Assembly: GCF_000739775.1 (NCBI RefSeq)
Contig: NZ_BBJH01000039.1
Coordinates: forward strand, 34,389 to 98,388
DNA: 64,000 bases
Direction of reading: 5' to 3'
Source of the DNA: Paraburkholderia heleia NBRC 101817
Lineage (GTDB): Bacteria > Pseudomonadota > Gammaproteobacteria > Burkholderiales > Burkholderiaceae
Positions 46,619-54,821 of this stretch are shown piece after piece. The number at the start of each line of letters is the position of its first letter. Within the stretch, counting starts at the first letter, position 1. The notes beneath the pieces are model-generated. The model saw nothing but the letters and a program-made list of their open reading frames with translations, ran no database searches and was not told where the DNA came from. Both the position numbers and the translations under genes were made by a program.

Positions 46619-48583
46619 TCAGGCCGATGGCGCTGGCCGCGTCTGCGGCGCCGGCGCCGGCGCCGTCATGCGATCGAGGCGCGCGAGGAACCGGTCGGCA
46701 TTCTCGTAGCCGACGACGCGCAACACTTCGCGCCCTTGTGTATCGAAGAAGATGATGCCCGGCGGCCCGAAGAGGCCGAAGCGCTTGAGCAGTGCCTGAT
46801 CGTCCGAATTGTTGGCGGTCACATCGGCGCGCAAGAGTCCCAGCTCAGCGAGGCGCGCCTGCACGCGCGGGTCGCTGAACGTGAACTTCTCCATTTCCTT
46901 GCAGCTCACGCACCAGTCGGCGTAGAAGTCGAGCATCGACGGCTTGCCCGCGGTCTTGAGCGCCGCGTCGAGTTGCGCGGGCGAGCGCACGGGTGCGAAG
47001 ACCAATGCATTCGCTTCGCCGGCGGACTGCGCCGCGCCGTCTGCGGCAACATCGCTCGCGCCGCCCACGCGCGCGGCCAACACCGCGAGCGGACGCAGCG
47101 GATCGGTCGAGCCCGCCGCAAGACCGACGATCAGCGTCGCGGCCCAGATCGCGAACGCCGCACCGAGGCCACGCCCGAGGCGCCGCCAGACGTTGCCCCC
47201 CCCTGCGTTCGGCGTGAAGAGGCCAAGCGCGGCGGCCGCGAGCAGCAGCCAGAGGGCGGCGAGCAGCATCTGCGCGGTGGCGCCGAGCACCGGCCAGACG
47301 ATCCACAGCGCGGCCGCGAGCAGCACGACGCCGAAGAACACCTTCACGCCGTCCATCCACGCACCCGCGCGAGGCAACAGCGAGCCCGCGCCGAGGCCGA
47401 GGATCATCAGCGGGACGCCAAGACCCAGGCCCATCGCGAAGAGCGCCGCGCCGCCGAGCACGGCGTTGCCCGTGTGCGCGATGAACGCCAGCACCGCGAA
47501 GAGCGGCGCGGTCATGCACGCGCCCACCACGAGCGCGGAAAGCGCGCCCATCACGGCGACTGCGGCGAACTTGCCGCCGGAACGGCCCTGGGTGGCGCGC
47601 GAGGCGCCGTCCTGCCAGCGCTGCGGCAGCGCGATATCGTAGCCGGCAATCAGCATGACGGCGAACGCGGCGAGGAGCACCGCGAACACACCCAGCACCC
47701 ACGGGTTCTGCAGCCATGCGCCAAGGCTCTGGCCGACCAGCGCTGCGGCAATGCCCAGCACCGTGTAGACGAGCGCCATGCCGAGCACGTAGACGAGCGA
47801 GAGCGCGAAGCCGCGCGAGCGCGTGACGCGGGCGCCCTCACCGACGATGATCGCCGAGAGGATCGGGATCATCGGGTATGAACAGGGCAGGAGGCTCAGC
47901 ACCATGCCGGCCACGAAGTACAGGCCGATCACGGCGAAAAAGCCGCCCCCTTGCAGCAGCGATTGCGCGTAATCGGCGCTCGTGGCGCGCTCGTACCAGG
48001 GCTCCCCGCTGTCGCCGGAAGCGGGCGCTGCGTTCGTTTGCGGCTCGGGCGCGGGCGTCGGCGTCGCCGCGCCAGGCACGGGGCGCTGGCCGGCCGTAGC
48101 GGCCTGCAAAGCCGCTCCGCTCACGTGAAACACGTGTTCCGCAGGCGGATAACAGATGCCCGCATCGGCACAGCCCTGCGATGTCACCGCGAGATCGAAC
48201 GGACCGCTCGCCTTTTGCACCGGCACGCGGATCGTCAGCTCGCCCCGATAGGTTTCGACATTCTTCTGGAAGGTCGGATCGAACTTGACGTGGCCCGGCG
48301 GGATCTGCGCCTCGCCGAGCTGCGCCGTGCCGTTGCGCGCGGCGAAGGCGAAGCGCTCGCGGTACATGTAGTAGCCGTCTGCGATCTTGAAATGCACGTC
48401 GATCGTGCCCGGCGCTTCGCTCGCGCTGAACGTGAAGGCCTGGTCGGGCGGCAGGAAGTCGTCGTCGGCCCGCGCGACAGACACGCCGAACAGCATTGGC
48501 AGCAGACAGCAGACGAGCAGGAGAAAGCCGGACAGCGAGGCGTACGGCGCGGCGCGCGAGCGCCGATCGAAGCGGTTAGACAT
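46619..48583 (-). CDS. dsbD: Thiol:disulfide interchange protein DsbD
   Basis: DsbD carries reducing power from cytoplasmic thioredoxin to the periplasm. The 654-residue precursor has a signal peptide (to about residue 39) and an N-terminal domain with the CADAGICYPP cysteines. Eight membrane helices hold LLPCSYPMIPIL and VGACMTAPL cysteines, and a C-terminal thioredoxin domain has DWCVSCKEME. All three redox pairs are present. The ATG at 48583 lies eight bases inside cutA. Reduced periplasmic thiols are also needed by the ccs/cytochrome genes nearby. Confidence 0.96.
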   Translation of the reverse strand: MSNRFDRRSRAAPYASLSGFLLLVCCLLPMLFGVSVARADDDFLPPDQAFTFSASEAPGTIDVHFKIADGYYMYRERFAFAARNGTAQLGEAQIPPGHVKFDPTFQKNVETYRGELTIRVPVQKASGPFDLAVTSQGCADAGICYPPAEHVFHVSGAALQAATAGQRPVPGAATPTPAPEPQTNAAPASGDSGEPWYERATSADYAQSLLQGGGFFAVIGLYFVAGMVLSLLPCSYPMIPILSAIIVGEGARVTRSRGFALSLVYVLGMALVYTVLGIAAALVGQSLGAWLQNPWVLGVFAVLLAAFAVMLIAGYDIALPQRWQDGASRATQGRSGGKFAAVAVMGALSALVVGACMTAPLFAVLAFIAHTGNAVLGGAALFAMGLGLGVPLMILGLGAGSLLPRAGAWMDGVKVFFGVVLLAAALWIVWPVLGATAQMLLAALWLLLAAAALGLFTPNAGGGNVWRRLGRGLGAAFAIWAATLIVGLAAGSTDPLRPLAVLAARVGGASDVAADGAAQSAGEANALVFAPVRSPAQLDAALKTAGKPSMLDFYADWCVSCKEMEKFTFSDPRVQARLAELGLLRADVTANNSDDQALLKRFGLFGPPGIIFFDTQGREVLRVVGYENADRFLARLDRMTAPAPAPQTRPAPSA

Positions 48584-48908
48584 GAAGGGTGCGCTGAGTC
48601 TCGGCATTGACCCATTGCCCGTAGGCGTTCGACGCCGTGGCTTGCCACGAGAGAATCTCGGGCGTCTCGTAGGGATGCTGGGTCTGGATGAACTGTTCGA
48701 GCTCGGCCGCGCGGGCGAGGCTCGTCTTGAAGAGCAGCTGGATCTCGTTGCCCGACTCGACGTTGCCCTGCCAGTGATACTGCGAGTGCACGGCGCCAAG
48801 GCGCGTCACGCACGCAGCGAGACGCTGCGCGAGCGCCCCGGCGGAGAGCTTTTCGGCAGCGCCCTCGTCGGGCACCGTAGTCAGCATCAGGGTCACATTG
48901 AGGGTCAC
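48576..48908 (-). CDS. cutA: CutA divalent-cation tolerance protein
   Basis: CutA is a small trimeric ferredoxin-like protein linked to metal tolerance. The 110-residue product shows LMLTTVPDEGAAEKL, LAACVTRLGAVHSQYHWQGNVESGNEIQLLFKT and HPYETPEILSW, in the family order. I propose the GTG at 48908, six bases after CGGAG; an ATG seven codons later is the alternative. Its end overlaps dsbD, the common cutA-dsbD arrangement. Confidence 0.93.
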   Translation of the reverse strand: MTLNVTLMLTTVPDEGAAEKLSAGALAQRLAACVTRLGAVHSQYHWQGNVESGNEIQLLFKTSLARAAELEQFIQTQHPYETPEILSWQATASNAYGQWVNAETQRTLHV

Positions 48909-49063
48909 GACGAACTCCGGCGTGGTGCCCGCATGCGACAGCAAACGGGCTTCGGGGCAGAACGTAATCGTACCATTGGCGCCGATCGGCTTCTTTCGTG
49001 CACCGAGCGGCAAAAGGGAACCGCAACCGGCAAACACGGTTCGACGCGCTTTAATCCGCACCC

Positions 49064-49094
49064 GAAAACAAAAAAGCCAGGCTAGGCCTGGCTT
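49064..49094 (-). terminator. Intrinsic terminator ending the ribosomal superoperon
   Basis: AGCCAGGC (49075-49082) pairs with GCCTGGCT (49086-49093) with a three-base loop. TTTTTTGTTTT follows on the minus strand. It lies about 40 bases after the rplQ stop and before cutA. Confidence 0.92.
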
Positions 49095-49135
49095 CTTTGT
49101 GTGCCGCGCAATCCGGGGATCGAGCGACGGAAGGC

Positions 49136-49528
49136 TTATTCCGCTTCCTGGACGTTCTCTTCCGCGACTTCCGGACGGTCGAGCAGTTCGACCAGTGCCA
49201 TCGGCGCGTTGTCGCCAACACGGAAACCGAACTTCAGGATACGCAGGTAGCCGCCCGGACGGTTCGCGAAACGCGGACCAAGCACGTCGAACAGCTTCGT
49301 GACCGAGTCACGATCGCGCAGGCGGTTGAACGCCAGACGACGGTTTGCGAGCGACGGCTTCTTGCCCAGCGTGATGAGGGGCTCGACAACCTTACGGAGT
49401 TCCTTCGCCTTCGGCAGCGTCGTCTTGATGACTTCGTGCTCGATGAGCGAATTGGACATGTTACGGAGCATTGCCAGACGGTGGCTGCTCGTGCGGTTCA
49501 GTTTCCGCAGACCATGACGGTGACGCAT
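49136..49528 (-). CDS. rplQ: 50S ribosomal protein L17
   Basis: L17 sits near the peptide exit tunnel of the large subunit. The 130-residue protein has the family opening MRHRHGLRKLNRTSSHRLAM followed by a basic helix pair and NRRLAFNRLRD. The C-terminus is acidic (EVAEENVQEAE). The ATG at 49528 is the family start. It is the last gene of the alpha operon. The 151-base gap to rpoA contains an inverted repeat (49624-49632 with 49648-49656), unlike the tight spacing in enterics. Confidence 0.97.
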   Translation of the reverse strand: MRHRHGLRKLNRTSSHRLAMLRNMSNSLIEHEVIKTTLPKAKELRKVVEPLITLGKKPSLANRRLAFNRLRDRDSVTKLFDVLGPRFANRPGGYLRILKFGFRVGDNAPMALVELLDRPEVAEENVQEAE

Positions 49529-49623
49529 TTCAATTTCCTTGAAACAAAGTTTTGGTCCAGCTCTTCTATCGCCTCGCGGGTTTGGCAACCTCGACGAAGC
49601 ACGGGCCGGTGCGTGAAAAAGGC

Positions 49624-49656
49624 AAGACGCGGATTTTAAAGGAAAAACCGCGTCTT
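49624..49656. repeat. Inverted repeat in the rpoA-rplQ gap
   Basis: AAGACGCGG (49624-49632) and CCGCGTCTT (49648-49656) are perfect 9-bp complements around a 15-base AT-rich loop. There is no U-run after it, so it is more likely an mRNA processing or stability structure than a terminator. Confidence 0.6.
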
Positions 49657-49679
49657 TACCACATTACTTACCTGTCGAC

Positions 49680-50657
49680 TTACTTGTCCAACCCGGCCGG
49701 CGGCCAGTTTTCGAGCTTCATGCCGAGCGTGAGACCGCGCGAAGCGAGCACTTCCTTGATCTCGTTGAGCGACTTGCGACCCAGGTTCGGGGTCTTGAGC
49801 AGCTCGTTCTCGGTGCGCTGGATCAGATCGCCGATGTAGTAGATGTTCTCGGCCTTCAGGCAGTTCGCCGAGCGAACCGTGAGTTCGAGATCGTCCACCG
49901 GACGCAGCAGGATCGGGTCGATCTGCGGTGCGCGCGAAGGCGCTTCCGCGGCCGTTTCCGTGCCTTCCAGAGCCGCGAACACCGACAGCTGATCCACGAG
50001 AATGCGGGCCGACTGGCGGATCGCTTCCTCAGGCGAGATCACGCCGTTGGTTTCGATGTTCATCACGAGCTTGTCGAGGTCGGTACGCTGTTCGACACGC
50101 GCGCTTTCCACGGCGTAGCTCACGCGGCGAACCGGCGAGAACGACGCGTCCAGCACGATACGGCCGATGATCTTGGCCGACTCGTCGCCGTAACGGCGCA
50201 CGTTGCCCGGCACGTAGCCGCGGCCCTTTTCGACCTTGATCTGCACGTCGAGCTTGCCGCCCTTCGTCAGATGCGCAACCACATGTTCCGGGTTGATCAC
50301 TTCGCAGTCGTGCGAGAGCTCGATGTCGCCAGCGGTGACGACGCCTTCGCCTTCCTTGCGCAGCGTAACCGTCACTTCGTCACGGTTATGCAGCTTGAAA
50401 ACGACACCCTTCAGGTTCAGCAGCAGGTTGACCACATCCTCTTGCACACCATCGAGCGTCGAGTATTCGTGCACGACGCCTGCGATCGTCACTTCGGTCG
50501 GCGCGTAGCCCACCATCGACGACAGCAGCACGCGCCGAAGCGCGTTACCCAAGGTATGGCCATAACCGCGTTCGAACGGCTCCATGACCACTTTCGCGTG
50601 GTTGTCGCCGAGCGATTCCACAGCGATGATCTTGGGTTTCAACAAACTGGTTTGCAT
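49680..50657 (-). CDS. rpoA: RNA polymerase alpha subunit
   Basis: The 325-residue alpha subunit has the N-terminal dimerisation/assembly domain (residues 1-235, with GYGHTLGNALRRVLLSSMVGYAPTEV). A linker rich in Ala/Glu follows, then the DNA-binding C-terminal domain DDLELTVRSANCLKAENIYYIGDLIQR, which includes the Arg that contacts UP elements and activators. It lies within the alpha operon but is separated from rpsD by a terminator-shaped hairpin. That may lower or uncouple its expression relative to the ribosomal genes. Confidence 0.98.
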   Translation of the reverse strand: MQTSLLKPKIIAVESLGDNHAKVVMEPFERGYGHTLGNALRRVLLSSMVGYAPTEVTIAGVVHEYSTLDGVQEDVVNLLLNLKGVVFKLHNRDEVTVTLRKEGEGVVTAGDIELSHDCEVINPEHVVAHLTKGGKLDVQIKVEKGRGYVPGNVRRYGDESAKIIGRIVLDASFSPVRRVSYAVESARVEQRTDLDKLVMNIETNGVISPEEAIRQSARILVDQLSVFAALEGTETAAEAPSRAPQIDPILLRPVDDLELTVRSANCLKAENIYYIGDLIQRTENELLKTPNLGRKSLNEIKEVLASRGLTLGMKLENWPPAGLDK

Positions 50658-50718
50658 AGGTTTTCCTTTTCAATACCCTCGGCTCGTTACACCGATAAGG
50701 CTGAGATGGCAACAACCT

Positions 50719-50775
50719 GAAAAAAACGGCCGAGGTTGCCTCCTGCGCGAAGCACAGAGGTTACCCCGGCCGTCA
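50719..50775 (-). terminator. Terminator-shaped hairpin between rpsD and rpoA
   Basis: ACGGCCG (50767-50773 read on minus) pairs with CGGCCGT (50726-50732). Inside lies CCTC-TGTGC / GCGCA-G-GAGG with a TTC loop. TTTTTTT follows directly on the minus strand. It begins about nine bases after the rpsD stop. The shape is that of an intrinsic terminator or attenuator within the operon. Confidence 0.65.
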
Positions 50776-50781
50776 ATCCGA

Positions 50782-51405
50782 TTACCGCGAATACAATTCG
50801 ACGATCAGGCTTTCGTTGATGTCGCCAGCGATGTCGCTGCGCTCAGGCATGCCCTTGAACGTGCCTTCGAACTTCTTCGCGTCGACCGACACCCAACCCG
50901 CCATGCCGCCTTGCTCTGCGAGCGAGAGGGCTTCGACGATACGCGCCTGCTTCTTCGCCTTTTCGCGAATCGCGACGACGTCGCCGGCCTTCACTTGCAT
51001 CGACGGGATGTTCGCGACGACGCCGTTCAGCGTGAGAGCCTTGTGGCTCACGAGCTGACGCGCTTCAGCGCGGGTCGATGCGAAGCCCATGCGGTACACG
51101 ACGTTGTCGAGACGCGATTCGAGCAGCTTCAGCAGGTTTTCGCCGGTGTTGCCCTTGATACGGTCAGCTTCCGCGAAGTAGCGGCGGAACTGGCGCTCGA
51201 GCACGCCGTAGATACGCTTGACCTTCTGCTTTTCGCGCAGCTGCGTGCCGTAGTCGGACGTACGGGCGCCCGAGGTGCGGCCGTGCTGACCCGGCTTGCT
51301 GTCGAGCTTGCACTTGTCGGCGAGCGAGCGGCGTGCGCTCTTCAGGAAGAGGTCGGTGCCTTCACGGCGGGACAGCTTGGCCTTCGGGCCGATATAACGT
51401 GCCAC
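50782..51405 (-). CDS. rpsD: 30S ribosomal protein S4
   Basis: S4 is a primary 16S rRNA binder and, in enterics, the translational repressor of the alpha operon. The 207-residue protein has an N-terminal domain with one Cys only (ADKCKLDSKPGQHG, the non-zinc form) and an S4 RNA-binding domain LESRLDNVVYRMGFASTRAEARQLVSHKALTLNG. The start is GTG at 51405. A 153-base gap upstream contains a hairpin (51510-51539), a possible site for S4 feedback. Confidence 0.97.
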   Translation of the reverse strand: MARYIGPKAKLSRREGTDLFLKSARRSLADKCKLDSKPGQHGRTSGARTSDYGTQLREKQKVKRIYGVLERQFRRYFAEADRIKGNTGENLLKLLESRLDNVVYRMGFASTRAEARQLVSHKALTLNGVVANIPSMQVKAGDVVAIREKAKKQARIVEALSLAEQGGMAGWVSVDAKKFEGTFKGMPERSDIAGDINESLIVELYSR

Positions 51406-51509
51406 GTTGCTTTCCTTCGATAATTGATCACGCGAAACCCCTGGAGGTATCGCGCTAGTCCGGCCCTTTGGACCGAACGGTGGGCTTAGTCAATTCAATA
51501 ACGCCGAGA

Positions 51510-51539
51510 GCCTGGGTCGCCGTTTCCGGCGGCTCAGGC
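51510..51539. repeat. Hairpin in the rpsK-rpsD gap
   Basis: GCCTG (51510-51514) pairs with CAGGC (51535-51539), and CGCCG (51518-51522) with CGGCG (51527-51531), separated by a small internal loop. A second short stem (CGGTCC/GGGCCG) lies closer to rpsD. No U-tract follows. Confidence 0.5.
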
Positions 51540-51558
51540 GAACGGCAAACGCGACGCC

Positions 51559-51963
51559 TTAGATACGGCGACGCTTCGGCGGACGGCAGCCGTTGTGCGG
51601 AACCGGCGTCACGTCGGAGATCGCGGTGATCTTGATGCCAAGACCATGCAGCGCGCGCACCGCCGATTCGCGGCCAGGACCGGGGCCCTTGATCCGCACT
51701 TCGAGGTTCTTCACGCCGTATTCCATCGCCACGCGGCCAGCCGACTCGGCTGCGACCTGAGCTGCGAAGGGAGTCGACTTACGCGAACCCTTGAAGCCCT
51801 GACCGCCCGAGGTTGCCCAGGCAAGCGCGTTGCCTTGACGGTCGGTGATCGTGATGATGGTGTTGTTGAACGACGCGTGAACGTGAACCACGCCCTCGGC
51901 GACGTTCTTCTTAACCTTCTTGCGAACGCGTTGCGCCGCGGAGTTGTTCGAAGCCTTAGCCAT
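51559..51963 (-). CDS. rpsK: 30S ribosomal protein S11
   Basis: S11 forms part of the 30S platform near the E site. The 134-residue product has a basic N-terminus and the family core GVVHVHASFNNTIITITDRQGNALAWATSGGQGFKGSRKSTPFAAQ. It ends with the conserved TPVPHNGCRPPKRRR. ATG 51963 starts it, 28 bases after rpsM. It is followed by the unusually long gap to rpsD. Confidence 0.98.
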   Translation of the reverse strand: MAKASNNSAAQRVRKKVKKNVAEGVVHVHASFNNTIITITDRQGNALAWATSGGQGFKGSRKSTPFAAQVAAESAGRVAMEYGVKNLEVRIKGPGPGRESAVRALHGLGIKITAISDVTPVPHNGCRPPKRRRI

Positions 51964-51991
51964 TACGTTTTCCTGTAACTTTCAGTTCCGC

Positions 51992-52357
51992 TTACTTCTT
52001 CAGCGACTGTGCTGCGCGGCGCGGACCCTTACGCGTACGTGCGTTGGTACGCGTACGCTGGCCGCGCAGGGGCAGGCCCTTGCGATGGCGCACGCCGCGG
52101 TAGCAGCCGAGGTCCATCAGGCGCTTGATGTTCATCGTCACTTCACGGCGGAGATCGCCTTCGACGACAAACTTGCCCACTTCCTCACGCAGCTTTTCCA
52201 GATCCGCGTCGTTCAGGTCCTTGACCTTCTTGTTGAACGGCACACCGGCGGCCACGCAGATGTTGCGCGAACGCGTGCGACCGACACCAAAAATTGCCGT
52301 CAGGCCGATTTCGGTGTGCTGGTGGTTCGGGATGTTAACCCCTGCAATACGAGCCAT
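51992..52357 (-). CDS. rpsM: 30S ribosomal protein S13
   Basis: S13 is in the 30S head and contacts the P-site tRNA and L5. The 121-residue product shows MARIAGVNIPNHQHTEIGLTAIFGVGRTRSR and the conserved YRGVRHRKGLPLRGQRTRTNARTRKGPRR tail that reaches the tRNA. It is first of the alpha group (rpsM-K-D-rpoA-rplQ) and follows rpmJ by 35 bases; no separate promoter was obvious. Confidence 0.98.
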   Translation of the reverse strand: MARIAGVNIPNHQHTEIGLTAIFGVGRTRSRNICVAAGVPFNKKVKDLNDADLEKLREEVGKFVVEGDLRREVTMNIKRLMDLGCYRGVRHRKGLPLRGQRTRTNARTRKGPRRAAQSLKK

Positions 52358-52392
52358 TGTTTTTCCTCAAACAAAAAGCGCAAGCGCGCTAA

Positions 52393-52509
52393 TCAGCCTT
52401 GGCGCTGCTTGTGGCGCGGGTCCGAGCTGCAGATCACGCGAACGACGCCGTTGCGCTTGATGATTTTGCAGTTGCGGCAAATGCGCTTTACCGATGCCAT
52501 CACTTTCAT
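52393..52509 (-). CDS. rpmJ: 50S ribosomal protein L36
   Basis: This 38-residue protein starts MKVMASVKRICRNCKIIKRN and ends DPRHKQRQG. It has the zinc-ribbon ligands Cys11, Cys14, Cys27 and His33, so it is the zinc-binding (C+) form of L36. It sits between infA (21 bases) and rpsM (35 bases), its normal place at the end of the spc group. It is too short for routine length cut-offs. Confidence 0.97.
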   Translation of the reverse strand: MKVMASVKRICRNCKIIKRNGVVRVICSSDPRHKQRQG

Positions 52510-52530
52510 GATATTACCCTTTTTCCTAAA

Positions 52531-52749
52531 TCACTTCGCCCGGAACACGATCCGCGCACGCGACAGATCGTAAGGCGTCAACTCAACCGTCACCTTGTCG
52601 CCCGGGAGAATGCGGATGTAGTGCATCCGCATCTTTCCGGAAATATGTCCCAGAACGACATGGCCGTTTTCCAGCTTCACCCGGAAGGTCGCGTTGGGGA
52701 GGTTTTCGATAACCTCGCCCTGCATCTGGATTACATCGTCTTTGGCCAT
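52531..52749 (-). CDS. infA: Translation initiation factor IF-1
   Basis: IF-1 blocks the A site during initiation. The 72-residue OB-fold protein reads MAKDDVIQMQGEVIENLPNA then FRVKLENGHVVLGHISGKMRMHYIRILPGDKVTVELTPYDLSRARIVFR, matching the family end to end. It lies between secY (eight bases upstream) and rpmJ, a placement seen in many non-enteric bacteria. Confidence 0.98.
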   Translation of the reverse strand: MAKDDVIQMQGEVIENLPNATFRVKLENGHVVLGHISGKMRMHYIRILPGDKVTVELTPYDLSRARIVFRAK

Positions 52750-52757
52750 AGGTCCTT

Positions 52758-54104
52758 TTAACGCATCGGGACGCCGCCGCCCTTGAAGTTGGCCTTCTTG
52801 AGCAGCGATTCATATTGTTGCGACATCACGTACGACTGCACCTGCGCCATGAAGTCCATTGTGACGACGACAATGATCAGCAGCGACGTTCCACCAAAAT
52901 AAAACGGCACATTCCAGCGCAGCACCAGAAACTCCGGCAGCAGGCAAACGAACACGATATAGATCGCACCGGCCAGCGTCAGACGCGTGAGGATGCGGTC
53001 GATATAGCGTGCCGTCTGATCGCCCGGGCGGATGCCAGGTACGAACGCGCCACTCTTTTTCAGGTTGTCGGCCGTTTCCCTGCTGTTGAACACCAGTGCG
53101 GTGTAGAAGAAGCAGAAGAACACGATCGCCAACGCATACAGCAACACGTACACGGGCTGGCCAGGCTTGAGGGCTTCGGCCACATTGTGCAGCGTGTCCG
53201 CAAACCAGCCGGTTCGCGATCCCGAACTGAACCAGTTCAGGATGGTTGCCGGGAACAGGATGATCGACGACGCGAAGATCGGCGGAATCACACCCGACAT
53301 GTTCAGCTTGAGCGGCAGGTGGGACGACTGCCCGCCGTAAATCTTGTTACCGACCTGACGCTTCGCATAGTTCACGAGGATCTTGCGCTGGCCGCGTTCG
53401 ATGAACACCACCAGGTACGTCACGGCTGCGATCAGAACGACCACGATGATCGCCGAGATGATGCTCATCGAGCCGGTGCGAACCAGTTCGAAAAGACCAC
53501 CGAGCGCATTCGGGAAGCCTGCCGCGATCCCGCCGAAGATGATGATCGAGATACCGTTGCCAAGCCCGCGTTCCGTGATCTGCTCACCCAGCCACATCAG
53601 GAACATCGTGCCCGTTACGAGCGTCACGACCGTCGTCAAGCGGAACACCATGCCCGGATCGATCACGAGGCCGGGCTGATTTTCCAGCGCGACCGCGATG
53701 CCGAACGCCTGAAACGTCGCCAGCACCACCGTGAAGATCCGCGTGTACTGCGTGATCTTGCGTTGTCCAGCCTGCCCTTCCTTCTTCAACGCTTCCAGCT
53801 GAGGCGAAACAATTGCCATCAGCTGCAGGATGATCGACGCCGAAATATACGGCATGACACCCAGCGCGAAGATCGTGAACCGCGACAGCGCGCCACCCGA
53901 GAACATGTTGAACATGCCAAGGATGCCGCCCGACTGGCTCTGAAAGAGCTTCGCCAGTTGGTCCGGATCGATACCCGGAACCGGAATATGCGCGCCGATA
54001 CGATAAACGACCAACGCCAGCAGCAGGAACACTGCACGCCGGCGCAGGTCGCCGAACTTCGGAGCGCTGCGACCGGTTTTTGCGAGACTCGGGCTGTTAG
54101 CCAA
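52758..54104 (-). CDS. secY: Protein translocase subunit SecY
   Basis: SecY is the channel of the Sec translocon. The 448-residue product has ten membrane helices, the plug region after TM1 (GGALSRFTIFALGVMPYISASIILQLM) and cytoplasmic loops with conserved Arg (TRLTLAGAIY; GQRKILVNYAKRQVG). The start appears to be TTG at 54104 (LANSPSLAK), four bases after GGAGAAG; no ATG is well placed. It follows rplO by 59 bases within the spc group. Confidence 0.97.
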   Translation of the reverse strand: MANSPSLAKTGRSAPKFGDLRRRAVFLLLALVVYRIGAHIPVPGIDPDQLAKLFQSQSGGILGMFNMFSGGALSRFTIFALGVMPYISASIILQLMAIVSPQLEALKKEGQAGQRKITQYTRIFTVVLATFQAFGIAVALENQPGLVIDPGMVFRLTTVVTLVTGTMFLMWLGEQITERGLGNGISIIIFGGIAAGFPNALGGLFELVRTGSMSIISAIIVVVLIAAVTYLVVFIERGQRKILVNYAKRQVGNKIYGGQSSHLPLKLNMSGVIPPIFASSIILFPATILNWFSSGSRTGWFADTLHNVAEALKPGQPVYVLLYALAIVFFCFFYTALVFNSRETADNLKKSGAFVPGIRPGDQTARYIDRILTRLTLAGAIYIVFVCLLPEFLVLRWNVPFYFGGTSLLIIVVVTMDFMAQVQSYVMSQQYESLLKKANFKGGGVPMR

Positions 54105-54163
54105 GTAGCTTCTCCGATGCAGATGTTAGTGACGGCGGGCAAGCCCGCACGCACCACTCACAA

Positions 54164-54598
54164 TCACTCGGCAAAAGAACCGCCTGCTGCTTCAATCGCA
54201 GCACGCGCATTCTTCGTCGCACCCAGACCCTTCACGACGACCTTACGCTTGATCTCGCCGGTGGCGATGATCTTCGCGCTTTTGGTCAGTTCGCCCACGA
54301 GGCCTGCCTGCTTGAGAGCCAGCAGATCGATTTCGTCGACCGGCAGCTTCTCGATGTCGGCGAGGCGCACTTCACCGACGAATTCCTTCGTCAGCGAGGT
54401 GAAGCCACGCTTGGGCAGACGACGCTGCAGCGGCATTTGACCGCCTTCGAAGCCAACCTTGTGGAAGCCGCCCGAACGCGATTTCTGACCCTTGTGGCCG
54501 CGGCCAGCGGTCTTGCCGAGGCCGGAGCCGATGCCGCGACCGACGCGACGCTTTGCGTGCTTCGCGCCTTCTGCCGGCTTCAGGTTATTCAATTCCAT
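54164..54598 (-). CDS. rplO: 50S ribosomal protein L15
   Basis: L15 helps late assembly of the large subunit. The 144-residue protein has the glycine/arginine-rich N-terminus (MELNNLKPAEGAKHAKRRVGRG then GSGLGKTAGRGHKGQKSRSG), the GFEGGQMPLQRRLPKRGF motif and a C-terminal KVVVKGLGATKNARAAIEAAGG. The ATG at 54598 is preferred over a TTG two codons upstream. It follows rpmD by 29 bases. Confidence 0.98.
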   Translation of the reverse strand: MELNNLKPAEGAKHAKRRVGRGIGSGLGKTAGRGHKGQKSRSGGFHKVGFEGGQMPLQRRLPKRGFTSLTKEFVGEVRLADIEKLPVDEIDLLALKQAGLVGELTKSAKIIATGEIKRKVVVKGLGATKNARAAIEAAGGSFAE

Positions 54599-54627
54599 TT
54601 TCAACTCCTGGAGTCCTGGTCGACCGC

Positions 54628-54810
54628 TTAGCCGATGACCTTGACGAGGTACGAGACCTTGTTGATCATGCCGCGCACAGCCGGCGTGTCCTGCAGCTCG
54701 GAAACCGAGTTCAGGCGGCGCAGGCCGAGACCGCGCACGGTGGCACGGTGCGATTCGCGGGTCCCAATCAGGCTCTTGACGAGCTGAACCTTGACAGTTT
54801 TATCAGACAT
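54628..54810 (-). CDS. rpmD: 50S ribosomal protein L30
   Basis: The 60-residue protein has the L30 pattern VKVQLVKSLIGTRESHRATVRGLGLRRLNS followed by DTPAVRGMINKVSYLVKV. The ATG at 54810 (MSDKTVKV) is used rather than a codon three upstream. It sits 11 bases after the rpsE stop and 29 bases before rplO, its usual position in the spc group. Confidence 0.97.
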   Translation of the reverse strand: MSDKTVKVQLVKSLIGTRESHRATVRGLGLRRLNSVSELQDTPAVRGMINKVSYLVKVIG

Positions 54811-54821
54811 GGTGCCCACCC

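Noticed and set aside
48584..48799. N-terminal extension of DsbD
   Set aside because: It lies inside cutA in another frame; the ATG at 48583 gives a normal signal peptide.
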